Source: Candidatus Sulfopaludibacter sp. SbA3 (GTDB lineage Bacteria > Acidobacteriota > Vicinamibacteria > Vicinamibacterales > UBA2999). From it: DNA of 64,000 bases. The stretch covers positions 49,825-113,824 of the forward strand of contig CAMDNQ010000012.1 in NCBI GenBank assembly GCA_945903265.1, written 5' to 3'. The notes under the pieces were generated by a model. It saw only the letters and a program-made list of their open reading frames with translations. It had not been told where the DNA came from and ran no database searches. Numbering within the stretch: the first letter of the stretch is position 1; each line of letters opens with the position of its first letter. Of the stretch, positions 24,191 through 33,136 are shown piece by piece. The translations under genes and the position numbers were made by a program.

Positions 24191-24961
24191 ATGATTATCG
24201 CGGCGTTTAATCCCAAAGGCGGCGTCGGCAGAACCACGACGGCCGTCAATCTCGCCACCGTCCTCGCGGGCACGAAGCGGCGCGTCCTGCTCGTCGATCT
24301 CGAGCCGGAGATGAACGCTTCCATCTCGCTTGGCGTCCGGCCCCAGCAGTCGCGGCCGTCGGTCGTCGACGTCCTCCTCAACGAACGGCGTGCGAGTGAC
24401 GCCATCCGCCGCGTCAGCGGCATCGACAATCTCTTTCTGCTCACCGGCTCCACCGAACTCGCCGACATGGATGCCCGTTTGCGGAACGTGCGCCAGCCGG
24501 AACGCCGCCTGGCGGATTCCATACGTCCGCTGGCATCCGAATTCGACGCGGTCATCATGGATGCCCCATCGGGCTATTCGCTGATGTCAATGAGCGTGCC
24601 GATCGCCGCCGATCATCTGGTGGTGCCAATCCGCGCGGACTACCTGGCGCTCGAATCGCTTGCACACTTTCTCCGCTGGTATCGCCAGCGGCGAACGTCG
24701 CGCAAGGCCCATGCGGACGTGATTGGGATTCTGTTGACGATGGTAGACCACCGCCGCAAGGCGACCCGCGAGATCGTCGACATCATCCGCGCTCACAACA
24801 AGCGCGGCGTGTTTCGCACCGAGATTCCCGAAGATCCGCGTGCCGCGGAGGCCCCGTCCCACGGGGTGCCCCTGGTCGCCTACGCCAAGTCGCGCGCGGC
24901 GCGGGCGTACGTCGCGGTGACCGACGAGCTCCTTGCACGGCTGCCGCGGCGCCCTCGCTGA
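24191..24961 (+). CDS. ParA/MinD-family ATPase with altered P-loop
   Basis: A 256-residue deviant-Walker ATPase of the ParA type, which forms ATP-dependent dimers on DNA or membrane. The motif PKGGVGRTTT holds the signature lysine K9, but the P-loop lysine is Arg14 (codon AGA). Walker A' is VLLVDLEPEMNASISLG and Walker B is DAVIMDAPSG. VPIRADYLALESL and IGILLTMVD are typical ParA core strands. No other partition gene with a clear ParB fold is present; a ribbon-helix-helix-like protein is next downstream. It may position cell-surface or DNA structures. ATPase activity is uncertain because of the Lys-to-Arg change. Confidence 0.85.
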   Translation: MIIAAFNPKGGVGRTTTAVNLATVLAGTKRRVLLVDLEPEMNASISLGVRPQQSRPSVVDVLLNERRASDAIRRVSGIDNLFLLTGSTELADMDARLRNVRQPERRLADSIRPLASEFDAVIMDAPSGYSLMSMSVPIAADHLVVPIRADYLALESLAHFLRWYRQRRTSRKAHADVIGILLTMVDHRRKATREIVDIIRAHNKRGVFRTEIPEDPRAAEAPSHGVPLVAYAKSRAARAYVAVTDELLARLPRRPR

Positions 24962-25033
24962 CGCGACTGCCTTGCGCGCGCTCCCGTACCTGCTTTAGCA
25001 TGGAGCCGCTCCGCGGTTTTCTCAGCTCCTCTA

Positions 25034-25047
25034 ATTACTTACGTAAT
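25034..25047. promoter_or_regulatory. Inverted repeat ATTACTTACGTAAT
   Basis: ATTAC and GTAAT flank a 4-nt centre, in an AT-rich patch followed by direct GAATGAATGA repeats. It lies 60 bp before the start of the ribbon-helix-helix-like gene. It is a candidate operator or centromere-like site. Confidence 0.4.
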
Positions 25048-25066
25048 GAATGAATGATTCCGTCGC

Positions 25067-25085
25067 GTGTCACCTGGGGTGGCAC
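25067..25085. promoter_or_regulatory. Inverted repeat GTGTCACC-TGG-GGTGGCAC
   Basis: Eight pairs including one G-T wobble, 3-nt loop, 21 bp upstream of the ribbon-helix-helix-like gene start. It could be an operator or an RNA hairpin in the 5' leader. Confidence 0.4.
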
Positions 25086-25106
25086 AGTGAGGTTCTGGCG
25101 TAGACC

Positions 25107-25460
25107 ATGGCATTGCGAACCCCCACCAAATTGAAACGGATCGGCAAGAGCGGCGAAGACATCTTCGTGCCGCGCGGCGAGAGCAGCGAGGTCGCGAAAC
25201 CGAAACGCCGCGGCCGCCGCCCTTCGCATACCGAACACTGGACCAAAGTCACGGTCGTGCTGTTCGACCGGCAGATCGTCTTCCTGGACAGGCTGAGCGC
25301 GGACATCCGCGCCGCAAGCGGTGTGGCGATCAGCCGCGCCCACGTCATACGCGCGCTGATCGATGCGTTGAGCGAATCGGATCTGGATTTGACCGGGACG
25401 CGGTCGGAAGCTGATTTGAAGGCGATCCTCACGGCCCGCCTGGGGCGATATCGCACGTAA
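25107..25460 (+). CDS. Small ribbon-helix-helix-like DNA-binding protein
   Basis: A 117-residue basic protein. The N-terminal 45 residues are disordered and Lys/Arg-rich ([14 protein letters not shown]). The rest fits a ribbon-helix-helix pattern: strand [13 protein letters not shown], helix [14 protein letters not shown], then [21 protein letters not shown]. It follows the ParA-like gene at 145 bp and may be its DNA-binding partner, as ParA with an RHH centromere-binding protein is a known pairing in plasmids. I do not recognise a precise family. Two inverted repeats just upstream are potential binding sites. Confidence 0.65.
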   Translation: MALRTPTKLKRIGKSGEDIFVPRGESSEVAKPKRRGRRPSHTEHWTKVTVVLFDRQIVFLDRLSADIRAASGVAISRAHVIRALIDALSESDLDLTGTRSEADLKAILTARLGRYRT

Positions 25461-25512
25461 GTCGGTCGAGGCGGTCGGGCGTTCTGGCTCGTCTCGCCTG
25501 TATCATGTCCTC

Positions 25513-26751
25513 ATGAGCCCTGCCTCCGCGGGCGTCAGGCTGCACAAAACCGTCGGCGTCCGGGTGGGTCACCTCCAGATCGGCGGCGGAGCGCCTGTTG
25601 CCGTCCAGTCGATGACGATGACCGAGACCGCTGACGTGGCGGCTACGGTGCGGCAGTGTGTCGAGCTGGCGGAAGCGGGGTCCGAGCTCGTACGCGTCAC
25701 CGTGAACAACGACGAGGCCGCGGCGGCCGTGCCTGACATCAAGCGTCGCATGCTCGACGCGGGGTGCACCGCGCCGTTGATCGGCGACTTCCATTACAAC
25801 GGGCACCTGCTGCTCACACGGCATCCGGCCTGCGCCGCCGCCCTCGACAAGTACCGCATCAACCCCGGGAATGTCGGGACCGGCGCGAGGCGCGATGAGC
25901 AGTTCGCCACCATCTGCCGCGTGGCCATCGACCATGGCAAGCCTGTGCGGATCGGCGTCAACGGCGGTTCGCTGAACCAGGACCTGGTCCTCGCCAAGAT
26001 GCAGGAGAACACCGACCGAAATCTGGGCCGGAGCTCCGAGGAAGTCCTGAACGAGTGCATGGTGATCTCGGCGCTCGAATCAACCGCCCTGGCGATCGAA
26101 ACGGGCCTCCGCAAGGATCAGATCATCATTTCCTGCAAGGTGTCGCGGCCGCGCGACCTGGTCGCGATTTATCGTGAGCTCGCGCGGCGGACCGAGCAGC
26201 CGCTGCATCTCGGTCTCACCGAGGCGGGTATGGGCGTCAAGGGCCTGACGTGGTCCGCGTCGGCGATGTCGATCCTTCTCAACGAAGGCATCGGCGACAC
26301 CATCCGCGTGTCGCTGACCCCGCGGCCGGGCGGCGACAGGCGCGAGGAAGTATACGCCGCGTGCGAACTGCTGCAGGCGCTTGGCCTCCGATCGTTTTCA
26401 CCAAGCGTGACCGCATGCCCCGGCTGCGGCCGCACGACGAGCAGCACGTTCCAGGAACTGGCCGAACGTACGCAGGACTACATCCGTTCGCAGATGCCCG
26501 TCTGGAAAAAGCAGTACCAGGGCGTCGAAGAACTCACCCTTGCCGTGATGGGCTGCGTGGTCAACGGGCCGGGTGAATCGAAGGCCGCGAACATCGGCAT
26601 CAGCCTGCCGGGAACCGGCGAAGCCCCCCAGTGCCCCGTCTACATAGACGGCGAGCATTTCACCACCCTCCGTGGCACCTATGACGAGCTCGCCGACGGT
26701 TTTCGGAGCCTCGTCGACAACTACGTCGCCACCCGCTATTCGCCTCGCTGA
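25513..26751 (+). CDS. ispG: 4-hydroxy-3-methylbut-2-enyl-diphosphate synthase (IspG/GcpE)
   Basis: The penultimate enzyme of the non-mevalonate isoprenoid pathway; it turns MEcPP into HMBPP with a [4Fe-4S] cluster. The 412-residue protein has a start typical of the family ([29 protein letters not shown]), the substrate-binding RINPGNVG and GVNGGSLNQ, and cluster ligands in [12 protein letters not shown] and [18 protein letters not shown]. It is the single-domain bacterial form of normal length. The ATG at 25513 leaves no better alternative. The oxidoreductase gene starts 2 bp after its stop. Confidence 0.95.
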   Translation: MSPASAGVRLHKTVGVRVGHLQIGGGAPVAVQSMTMTETADVAATVRQCVELAEAGSELVRVTVNNDEAAAAVPDIKRRMLDAGCTAPLIGDFHYNGHLLLTRHPACAAALDKYRINPGNVGTGARRDEQFATICRVAIDHGKPVRIGVNGGSLNQDLVLAKMQENTDRNLGRSSEEVLNECMVISALESTALAIETGLRKDQIIISCKVSRPRDLVAIYRELARRTEQPLHLGLTEAGMGVKGLTWSASAMSILLNEGIGDTIRVSLTPRPGGDRREEVYAACELLQALGLRSFSPSVTACPGCGRTTSSTFQELAERTQDYIRSQMPVWKKQYQGVEELTLAVMGCVVNGPGESKAANIGISLPGTGEAPQCPVYIDGEHFTTLRGTYDELADGFRSLVDNYVATRYSPR

Positions 26752-26753
26752 CC

Positions 26754-28772
26754 ATGACAACCGCGGCCACGTCCACGGCGGCGCGGACCATGGAAAGCGT
26801 CTGCCCGCTCGATTGCCCTGACTCCTGCAGCCTCGACGTGACCGTCGCAGACGGGCGCGTCGTCGCGATCGATGGATCTCATGCCAACCCCATTACCGGC
26901 GGCTTCATCTGCGCCAAGGTGCGGCGATTTGGCGAGCGCATGTACGGCCCCGATCGGCTTCTCTATCCGGCGGTGCGCACAGGCGACAAGGGGCAAGGCA
27001 GCTTTACTCGCGTTTCGTGGGACGAGGCCATCGGCCTGATTGCCGATCGGATGCGCGACGCACGTGCGCGCTGGGGTGGCGAATCAATCCTCCCGTATTC
27101 GTACGGGGGATCCAACGGACTGCTGACGCAGGACACCAGCGACGCAACATTGTTCCGGCGGCTCGGCGCCTCGCGGCTTGCGCGGACTGTCTGTGCGGCG
27201 CCGACCGGCGCTGCCAACATGGCGCTGTACGGCAAGATGCCGTCGGTCACCTACGAGGACTTCCCCGAGGCCAGACTCATTGTGATCTGGGGAGCCAATC
27301 CGACGGCCTCAGGAATCCACCTGATTCCGTACATCCGCGAGGCACAGCGCCGCGGCGCCAAGCTCGTCGTCGTCGACCCGCGCGCGACCCAGCTGGCGCG
27401 CCAGGCGGACATCCACCTTCCGGTCCGCGTCGGCACGGATCTTCCGGTGGCGTTGTCGCTCCATCGGTATCTGTTCGAAGACGGGCGTGCGGATGATGCG
27501 TTCCTCGCCGCCCACACGACCGGAGCCGAGCGGCTGCGTGAGCGGGCGCGTCCGTGGACATTCGAGCGGGCCGCCGCCGAGGCAGGCATTGACGCCGGAA
27601 TGCTGCGCGCGTTTGCCGAGTTGTACGCGACCACAACCCCCGCGCTGATTCGCTGCGGCTGGGGTCAGGAACGCAACCGAAACGGCGGAAGCGCGTCGAT
27701 GGCGATCCTCGCGCTGCCGGCGGTGGCGGGCAAGTTCGGCGTCCGCGGCGGCGGCTACACCATGAGCAACTCGGCCTCATGGAACATCCCCCGCACCTGG
27801 GTCCGGAGCGACGAGGCGCCTACGCGGACGATCAACATGAATCTGCTCGGGCAGGCGCTCGAACGGAGCGATCCGCCGATCTCGGTGCTCTTCGTCTATA
27901 ACAACAACGCGGCGGCGACGAGCCCGAACCAGCGGAAGGTGCTCAAGGGGCTCGAGCGGGACGATCTCTTCACCGTGGTTTTTGAGCAGGTGATGACCGA
28001 TACCGCGCGCTACGCGGACGTCATTCTCCCGGCGACGACATTCCTGGAAGGATACGAGCTCGCCCGCAGCTACGGGTCGTTCAGCCTGCGGCTGGCGAGA
28101 CCCGTAGTCGATGCCGTCGGGGAAGCGCGACCCAATGCCGAGGTCTTCGGCGACCTGCTCGAGGCGCTCGACCTGGGCCAGGCAGACGAGCCCCGAGGCG
28201 AACTCGAAGAGATGCTGGATGTCCTGTCGCGGCTCCCTGAGACGATCGGGAGCGATCTGCGCGAGCGCGGCGTCGCGACCCCGCCATACGGCGGGCGTCC
28301 GATCCAGTTCGTGGACGTGTTTCCGCAGACCTCCGATCGGAGGGTCCATCTGTTCTCCGAGGACCTCGATCGAGGTGCACCGGCGGGTCTGTACGGCTAT
28401 CAGCCGGATCCTGCAACGGCCCGGTTCCCGCTTGCGCTCATCACGCCGGCCAGCGAGCGCACTATCAGCTCGACGCTCGCGGAGCTGCCGCGTCCGGACG
28501 TGCAACTCCTCATGCATCCGGACGATGCCTCGCCGCGCGGCGTGGCGGACGGCGACGCGATCCGCATTTTCAATGAGCTGGGCGAAGTGCGTTGCAATGC
28601 AGCGCTCGGGACGGGGATCCGCCCGGGGACGGTGTCGCTGCCCAAGGGGCTGTGGTGCCGGCATACCGCGAACGGCCTGACGGCAAACGCCCTCGCGCCG
28701 GACACGCTGAGCGATCTTGGCGGAGGCGCCTGCTTCAACGATGCGCGCGTGCAGATCGAGCGCGTTCAGTAG
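26754..28772 (+). CDS. Molybdopterin-dependent oxidoreductase (formate dehydrogenase/DMSO reductase superfamily)
   Basis: A 672-residue MopB-superfamily protein that would hold a bis-molybdopterin guanine dinucleotide cofactor. The N-terminal cluster motif is CPLDCPDSCSLDV with a fourth Cys in GGFICAKVRRF (residues 17-55), for one [4Fe-4S]. Cofactor-binding motifs such as LIVIWGANPTASGIHLIPYI and VVFEQVMTDTARYADVILPATTF follow. There is no Tat signal, so it is cytoplasmic. No electron-transfer subunit is adjacent, and the substrate is unknown. The start lies 2 bp after ispG, which suggests co-transcription; no functional link is evident. The end overlaps tamB by 7 bp. Confidence 0.9.
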   Translation: MTTAATSTAARTMESVCPLDCPDSCSLDVTVADGRVVAIDGSHANPITGGFICAKVRRFGERMYGPDRLLYPAVRTGDKGQGSFTRVSWDEAIGLIADRMRDARARWGGESILPYSYGGSNGLLTQDTSDATLFRRLGASRLARTVCAAPTGAANMALYGKMPSVTYEDFPEARLIVIWGANPTASGIHLIPYIREAQRRGAKLVVVDPRATQLARQADIHLPVRVGTDLPVALSLHRYLFEDGRADDAFLAAHTTGAERLRERARPWTFERAAAEAGIDAGMLRAFAELYATTTPALIRCGWGQERNRNGGSASMAILALPAVAGKFGVRGGGYTMSNSASWNIPRTWVRSDEAPTRTINMNLLGQALERSDPPISVLFVYNNNAAATSPNQRKVLKGLERDDLFTVVFEQVMTDTARYADVILPATTFLEGYELARSYGSFSLRLARPVVDAVGEARPNAEVFGDLLEALDLGQADEPRGELEEMLDVLSRLPETIGSDLRERGVATPPYGGRPIQFVDVFPQTSDRRVHLFSEDLDRGAPAGLYGYQPDPATARFPLALITPASERTISSTLAELPRPDVQLLMHPDDASPRGVADGDAIRIFNELGEVRCNAALGTGIRPGTVSLPKGLWCRHTANGLTANALAPDTLSDLGGGACFNDARVQIERVQ

Positions 28773-31700
28773 CTGAAAAAGAAAATCAGATCGAGGCCGC
28801 CGCGCTCTACGCGGCGGAACGTCACGCGCTGCGTTCCGTTGGAGGTCTCCGCCACCGCACCCTGGAGCCGCAGGAAATCAGCAATCTGGTACTCAAGGAT
28901 GAGTTCCGTCGCTTCCGCCGCCCCGAATCCCTGGCGGACGCGAACGAACAGGCGCTCTCCCACCTGTTCCCCGATGCTCAGGCTGGGTCCGGCGCCCGCG
29001 TCGCCCTGCGCCTGAATCTCGAACTCGTCGAGCTCCAGTGCGTTGGCGATCGAGCGCGTCAACCCCGACGCGAGATAGCCTCCCGCCAGCGCTCCCGCGC
29101 GCTCTGCCAGCGACACCTGCTGACCTTCTCCAAGCTCATTGATCGGCAGATTGAACACGATGAGCGACAGGATGTCAGCCTGGTCGAGCGGGGGGTTGCT
29201 GCTGAACGTCAGCTCCGGCTGAAGCAGCGTGCCCTGGACGCGCACGAAGGTTTCGACGCCGGAGATGATCCGGCGCGCGCGGAGATCGAACACGGGGTCG
29301 ATCTCTTCCTCGCCGGCAAACCGAATCCGGCCGTCACGCAGGATGTCGAAGCGGCGGCCCTGAAATGTATAGCTGCCTCGTACGGTGTTCACTTCGCCGG
29401 TCAGTCGCGGTTTGCCGCCGGGCGCCTTCTGCACCTGCACCGCGCCGCCGACCGTGACGTTGAGGTCACCCATGTCAATGGGCGCATTGATGGGGCGCAT
29501 GTCCGTGCCGCGTAGCACCAGGTTGCTTGGCACGGCGATACCCACGTTGAGCTCCAGCGCATCCAGGAGCGCCGTCTGAAGGGGCACAGCATCGGTCGCA
29601 GCCGGCGTGGGTTCGAACGAAAAAGCTTCGGTAGCATACGGATCCGCGGTCGCCTGTTCCAATACGCGCGACACGTCGATGGTCCCGGATTCAACTTCAA
29701 CGAATCCTTCCACGCGGGGTTTCCGCAATTCGCCGGTCACGCGTACGTCGGCGTCGAGCTTCAAGTCCGCGAGCGGGTTGTCGATGACCTCGAAGTTCTC
29801 GGACTGCACCCGCACGTCTACGGCGCCGACTTCCCGCTCATGCACGGCCAGCGTGCCGCCGACTGTCATGACCTGCTGATGCTCGTCGACGATCCGCATC
29901 TCGCTGATCGTCACGGCGTCGCTCGTCAGATCGATCCGCGTATCGAGCCCTGTGTAGGCGGTCCCGAGATCCGGGATCGCGAACGTGCCGCCGCGAATGT
30001 CGATCGTCCCGTCAAAGTGCGGGTCCTGGCCGGTGCCGGTGACCTTCACGTTCGCCTGAAGCGCGCCGGTGACGTCGGTCACGTATGTCGTAAAGCCCTG
30101 AATCACGCCCAGATCGACCTGATTGCTCGCGATCTGGATGTCGATCGCCTCTCCCAGTGCGGGAGCGTCATGCCCCGTCGCGCCTTCGGGAGCGGGGCGG
30201 AACAGAGACAACGGTGCATAGCCTGCGGCCGTCAGCCATGCCGTCGGAGACTGGTCCAGCCGGACGTCGATCTTCATCCCCTGTCCGAGGTAATCCAGCT
30301 TGCCCGTCAACGCCTCGAACATGAACGCGCGGAACGCGCCTTTCCGCAACGCGAACTCCCCTTCGATCCGCGGATCGCTCATCGGGCCAGACACGACAGC
30401 GTTGGCGTCGAGCCGCCCGGCAATTTCCTGGTTGGTAAGGAGGAGCTGATCGAGCTGCGACACGTCGACATTCTGTGCCCGCACCCTGAGCACTTCTGTT
30501 GAAGACCCGATGACGCCATCCGCGTCGATGCGCTGGTCACCGCTGACCAGGCTGACGCCCTCAACCCCCAGACGATCCGAGCCATAGCGAATCGTGGCGT
30601 CGGTGCCTGGAGCCGTCCGCCATTCCACCTGCTCCGCTTGGAGCACGAGATTTGACACGTGAATTTCCTGGTGGTCGGGGTGCAGCACGGAGACACCCTG
30701 CGCGGCGAGGTGCCGCATCCCCTCCTGCGCCGTCGCGTTGAACTCCAGCCGTCCCTCGGAATAGGTCGTGTCGGCCGTGAGCTCGTTGATGCTCTGGCCC
30801 GCGACCTCGACGAACGTCGCGTCGCTCTTGGCCTGGATCGTCGCGTCTTCGAGGGTCAGGTTCGGCACGGCGATGTTGAACGTGCTCGACAGCTCGAGCG
30901 CGCCGGCGTTGGCATAGCCGACATTGCTGCCCTGCAGGGTGCCCTCGGCGCGCAGCTCCGACGCGTTGCCGGTCACCGTGGCATCCACGATGGCCGCGCC
31001 GCGCAGCGGACGGCCCAGCGTTTCCCCAAGCCTCTCGAACGAGGGACTTTCGACGTGCATCGTGAGGTTCGACGAGCCTGTCTCGTTGAGCGCGATGGTG
31101 CCCTCCCCCATGGCGTTCAGGTCTGGACCGGCGATGTCGAACAGCTCCAGCTGCCCCTCGCGGTTCGCGTACTGTCCCTGGAACGCAGCCTTGTCGATCG
31201 CCAGACCCATGACCTCGGACGCCGCCAGGTCAACGCGTCCGGCGGTATCAACGGAGTCAATTGTCAGACCCGCCGCGTATCCCCGGATGGTCGTCTCGAG
31301 GTCGTGCGTCCCGGTCAGGTTCGCCTTCAGCCGCTCGTTGCGGGTCACAACCGCCGGGTCGAGGCCAGCGAATGACCCCGCCGAGGAGACGCGCATGTCG
31401 CCGTCGGCGACGTGGGTCGTGAATTCGATTTGCGGGAACGTCGCGCCGAACATCTCGGAGTCGAGGGCCGTGCCGGTGGCGTCGAGCGTCAGTGGATAGC
31501 GGCCGCCACCGATGCCGGTCAGGTCGAATGTCGCGTTAATCCGTCCGCGAAATCGCGCGTCGCTGATAGCGGGGATGGCGAAGCCGCGGCCGATCTGCTC
31601 GACGTCGAGCCCCTCGACGCGGCCCTTGGCCGCATAGCGCGGCGCGCCGCCGCCGAATTGAAACTCCGCTGTCGTACCCGGGGCAATCGAAGCGCCCGCC

Positions 31701-33130
31701 AGCGTCGAGGCATCGAACGCGAGGGTTCCTGCATACACCCCGCGGCGGCCGCTGACGGTGTAGGCGAACTGCAGATCGCTCGGGGCGCCAGGCATGTTCA
31801 GCTGCGGCGGCAGGTTCCGCATGTCCAGGCTGGCGGCGCGACCGCTCAGATCCAGCGCCACGGGCTGACCGAATGTGACCGTCCCGACGGCTGTCGCGCG
31901 CCCGCCATATCCGTCGCCAGCGCCGTTGACGCGGACCACGTTTCCGTCAATGCGCCCGCGCGCGTTCACGTTGCGCGCCTCGTACCCCGCGACACGTGCG
32001 CGCGAGGCACGCAGCGTATAGGTGCCGCGCAGCGGGGCACCCTGTGACGGCAGCACCATGTCGATCTGCGCGTCACCGGTGACGTCGCTGGTGACAGTCG
32101 TGGGATTCGCCGCGCGGCTGGCGCCTCGAACGAGCGGAGCGATGTTCATGCGCGCCATCGCCAGATGACCCGTGACGCGACGCTCTGGACCGTCGGCATC
32201 GACCGTCAGCTCTCCGTTGAGGTCACCGAGATTGGCCTCGCGCGCCTGGAGATCGACCACCAGCCGCTCCATCGGCCCGCGCGCGGTGACCTGAAACGCA
32301 GGCTGCAGGAGGTAGCCCCGCAGCGCCGGAATAATGCGGCTGATCTCCTCGATCGCCACCTTGTCGGACGACGCGTTGACGTCCACGACGCGCGCCTCGC
32401 CAGCAGATGTCGTCACCGAACCGTCCACACGGAACGCGCTCTCCTCGGTTCGTACCGACACGTTCTCGAATTCGAGTGCGCCGGGCGTCCGCGTGATGAC
32501 GCCAGAGAGCGCGTTGAGCCCGATATTCGGCTCCGCGGCGCGGAACGACATATGGGCGAGGTCGACGACCAGCGCATCTTCGTCGCTCGTCACGCCGATG
32601 GACGCATCGATCCGTTCGATGCGCTCTGGAATATCGACCCCCGACGTGCCCACCGCGTCCTCGATGTACATCGAACCGTCGCTCACGCCGATTTCGCCGA
32701 TTTCGATCGCTCGGCGCCCGCGAGGCCTGTCCGGCGTGCGCGCCTTGATCAGGCGCGCGATGTTCCAGCCGTCAGCGGTCCGCTCGACTCGAAAGACCGG
32801 CTGGTTCAGGCGGATGTCGTCCAGGACGACGTCTCCGCGGATGAAGGTGAAGGCGTTGTAATCCAGGCCGACGTCCTTGATGGCGACGACCGTCTTCCCG
32901 TCCATGACCACGTCGACATCCTCGAGTTCGAGGCCGAAGAACAGATTGCCGTCGAGGCGGCCGATCGACACCTGACCATTCACGTAGTCCTGGGCCTGCC
33001 GGACGACGAAGCGGCGCAGCCATTCCTTGAACCAGGCGGACTGCGTCACGATGATCGACATTGCGGCGGCGCCGACCACCAGCGTGCAGATGAACGCGAT
33101 GACCTGAAGGGAACGGCGTGCGGGCGACAT
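28766..33130 (-). CDS. TamB-like translocation/assembly module protein
   Basis: A 1454-residue AsmA/TamB-type protein that spans the periplasm as a lipid- or protein-conducting groove. It begins with one membrane anchor (VIAFICTLVVGAAAMSIIV) and continues with long beta-repeat sequence. It ends with the DUF490 domain, where SIRGGTFAIPDLG, VSGTIDVSRVLEQ-like strands and FSSNPPLDQADILSLIVFN are recognisable, and closes on an aromatic residue. Its gene is 6 bp after the TamA-like gene on the same strand, the classical tamA-tamB order. An older assignment as a generic translocation protein fits too. The 3' end overlaps the oxidoreductase gene. Confidence 0.88.
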   Translation of the reverse strand: MSPARRSLQVIAFICTLVVGAAAMSIIVTQSAWFKEWLRRFVVRQAQDYVNGQVSIGRLDGNLFFGLELEDVDVVMDGKTVVAIKDVGLDYNAFTFIRGDVVLDDIRLNQPVFRVERTADGWNIARLIKARTPDRPRGRRAIEIGEIGVSDGSMYIEDAVGTSGVDIPERIERIDASIGVTSDEDALVVDLAHMSFRAAEPNIGLNALSGVITRTPGALEFENVSVRTEESAFRVDGSVTTSAGEARVVDVNASSDKVAIEEISRIIPALRGYLLQPAFQVTARGPMERLVVDLQAREANLGDLNGELTVDADGPERRVTGHLAMARMNIAPLVRGASRAANPTTVTSDVTGDAQIDMVLPSQGAPLRGTYTLRASRARVAGYEARNVNARGRIDGNVVRVNGAGDGYGGRATAVGTVTFGQPVALDLSGRAASLDMRNLPPQLNMPGAPSDLQFAYTVSGRRGVYAGTLAFDASTLAGASIAPGTTAEFQFGGGAPRYAAKGRVEGLDVEQIGRGFAIPAISDARFRGRINATFDLTGIGGGRYPLTLDATGTALDSEMFGATFPQIEFTTHVADGDMRVSSAGSFAGLDPAVVTRNERLKANLTGTHDLETTIRGYAAGLTIDSVDTAGRVDLAASEVMGLAIDKAAFQGQYANREGQLELFDIAGPDLNAMGEGTIALNETGSSNLTMHVESPSFERLGETLGRPLRGAAIVDATVTGNASELRAEGTLQGSNVGYANAGALELSSTFNIAVPNLTLEDATIQAKSDATFVEVAGQSINELTADTTYSEGRLEFNATAQEGMRHLAAQGVSVLHPDHQEIHVSNLVLQAEQVEWRTAPGTDATIRYGSDRLGVEGVSLVSGDQRIDADGVIGSSTEVLRVRAQNVDVSQLDQLLLTNQEIAGRLDANAVVSGPMSDPRIEGEFALRKGAFRAFMFEALTGKLDYLGQGMKIDVRLDQSPTAWLTAAGYAPLSLFRPAPEGATGHDAPALGEAIDIQIASNQVDLGVIQGFTTYVTDVTGALQANVKVTGTGQDPHFDGTIDIRGGTFAIPDLGTAYTGLDTRIDLTSDAVTISEMRIVDEHQQVMTVGGTLAVHEREVGAVDVRVQSENFEVIDNPLADLKLDADVRVTGELRKPRVEGFVEVESGTIDVSRVLEQATADPYATEAFSFEPTPAATDAVPLQTALLDALELNVGIAVPSNLVLRGTDMRPINAPIDMGDLNVTVGGAVQVQKAPGGKPRLTGEVNTVRGSYTFQGRRFDILRDGRIRFAGEEEIDPVFDLRARRIISGVETFVRVQGTLLQPELTFSSNPPLDQADILSLIVFNLPINELGEGQQVSLAERAGALAGGYLASGLTRSIANALELDEFEIQAQGDAGAGPSLSIGEQVGERLFVRVRQGFGAAEATELILEYQIADFLRLQGAVAETSNGTQRVTFRRVERGGLDLIFFFSY

Positions 33131-33136
33131 GAAGTT

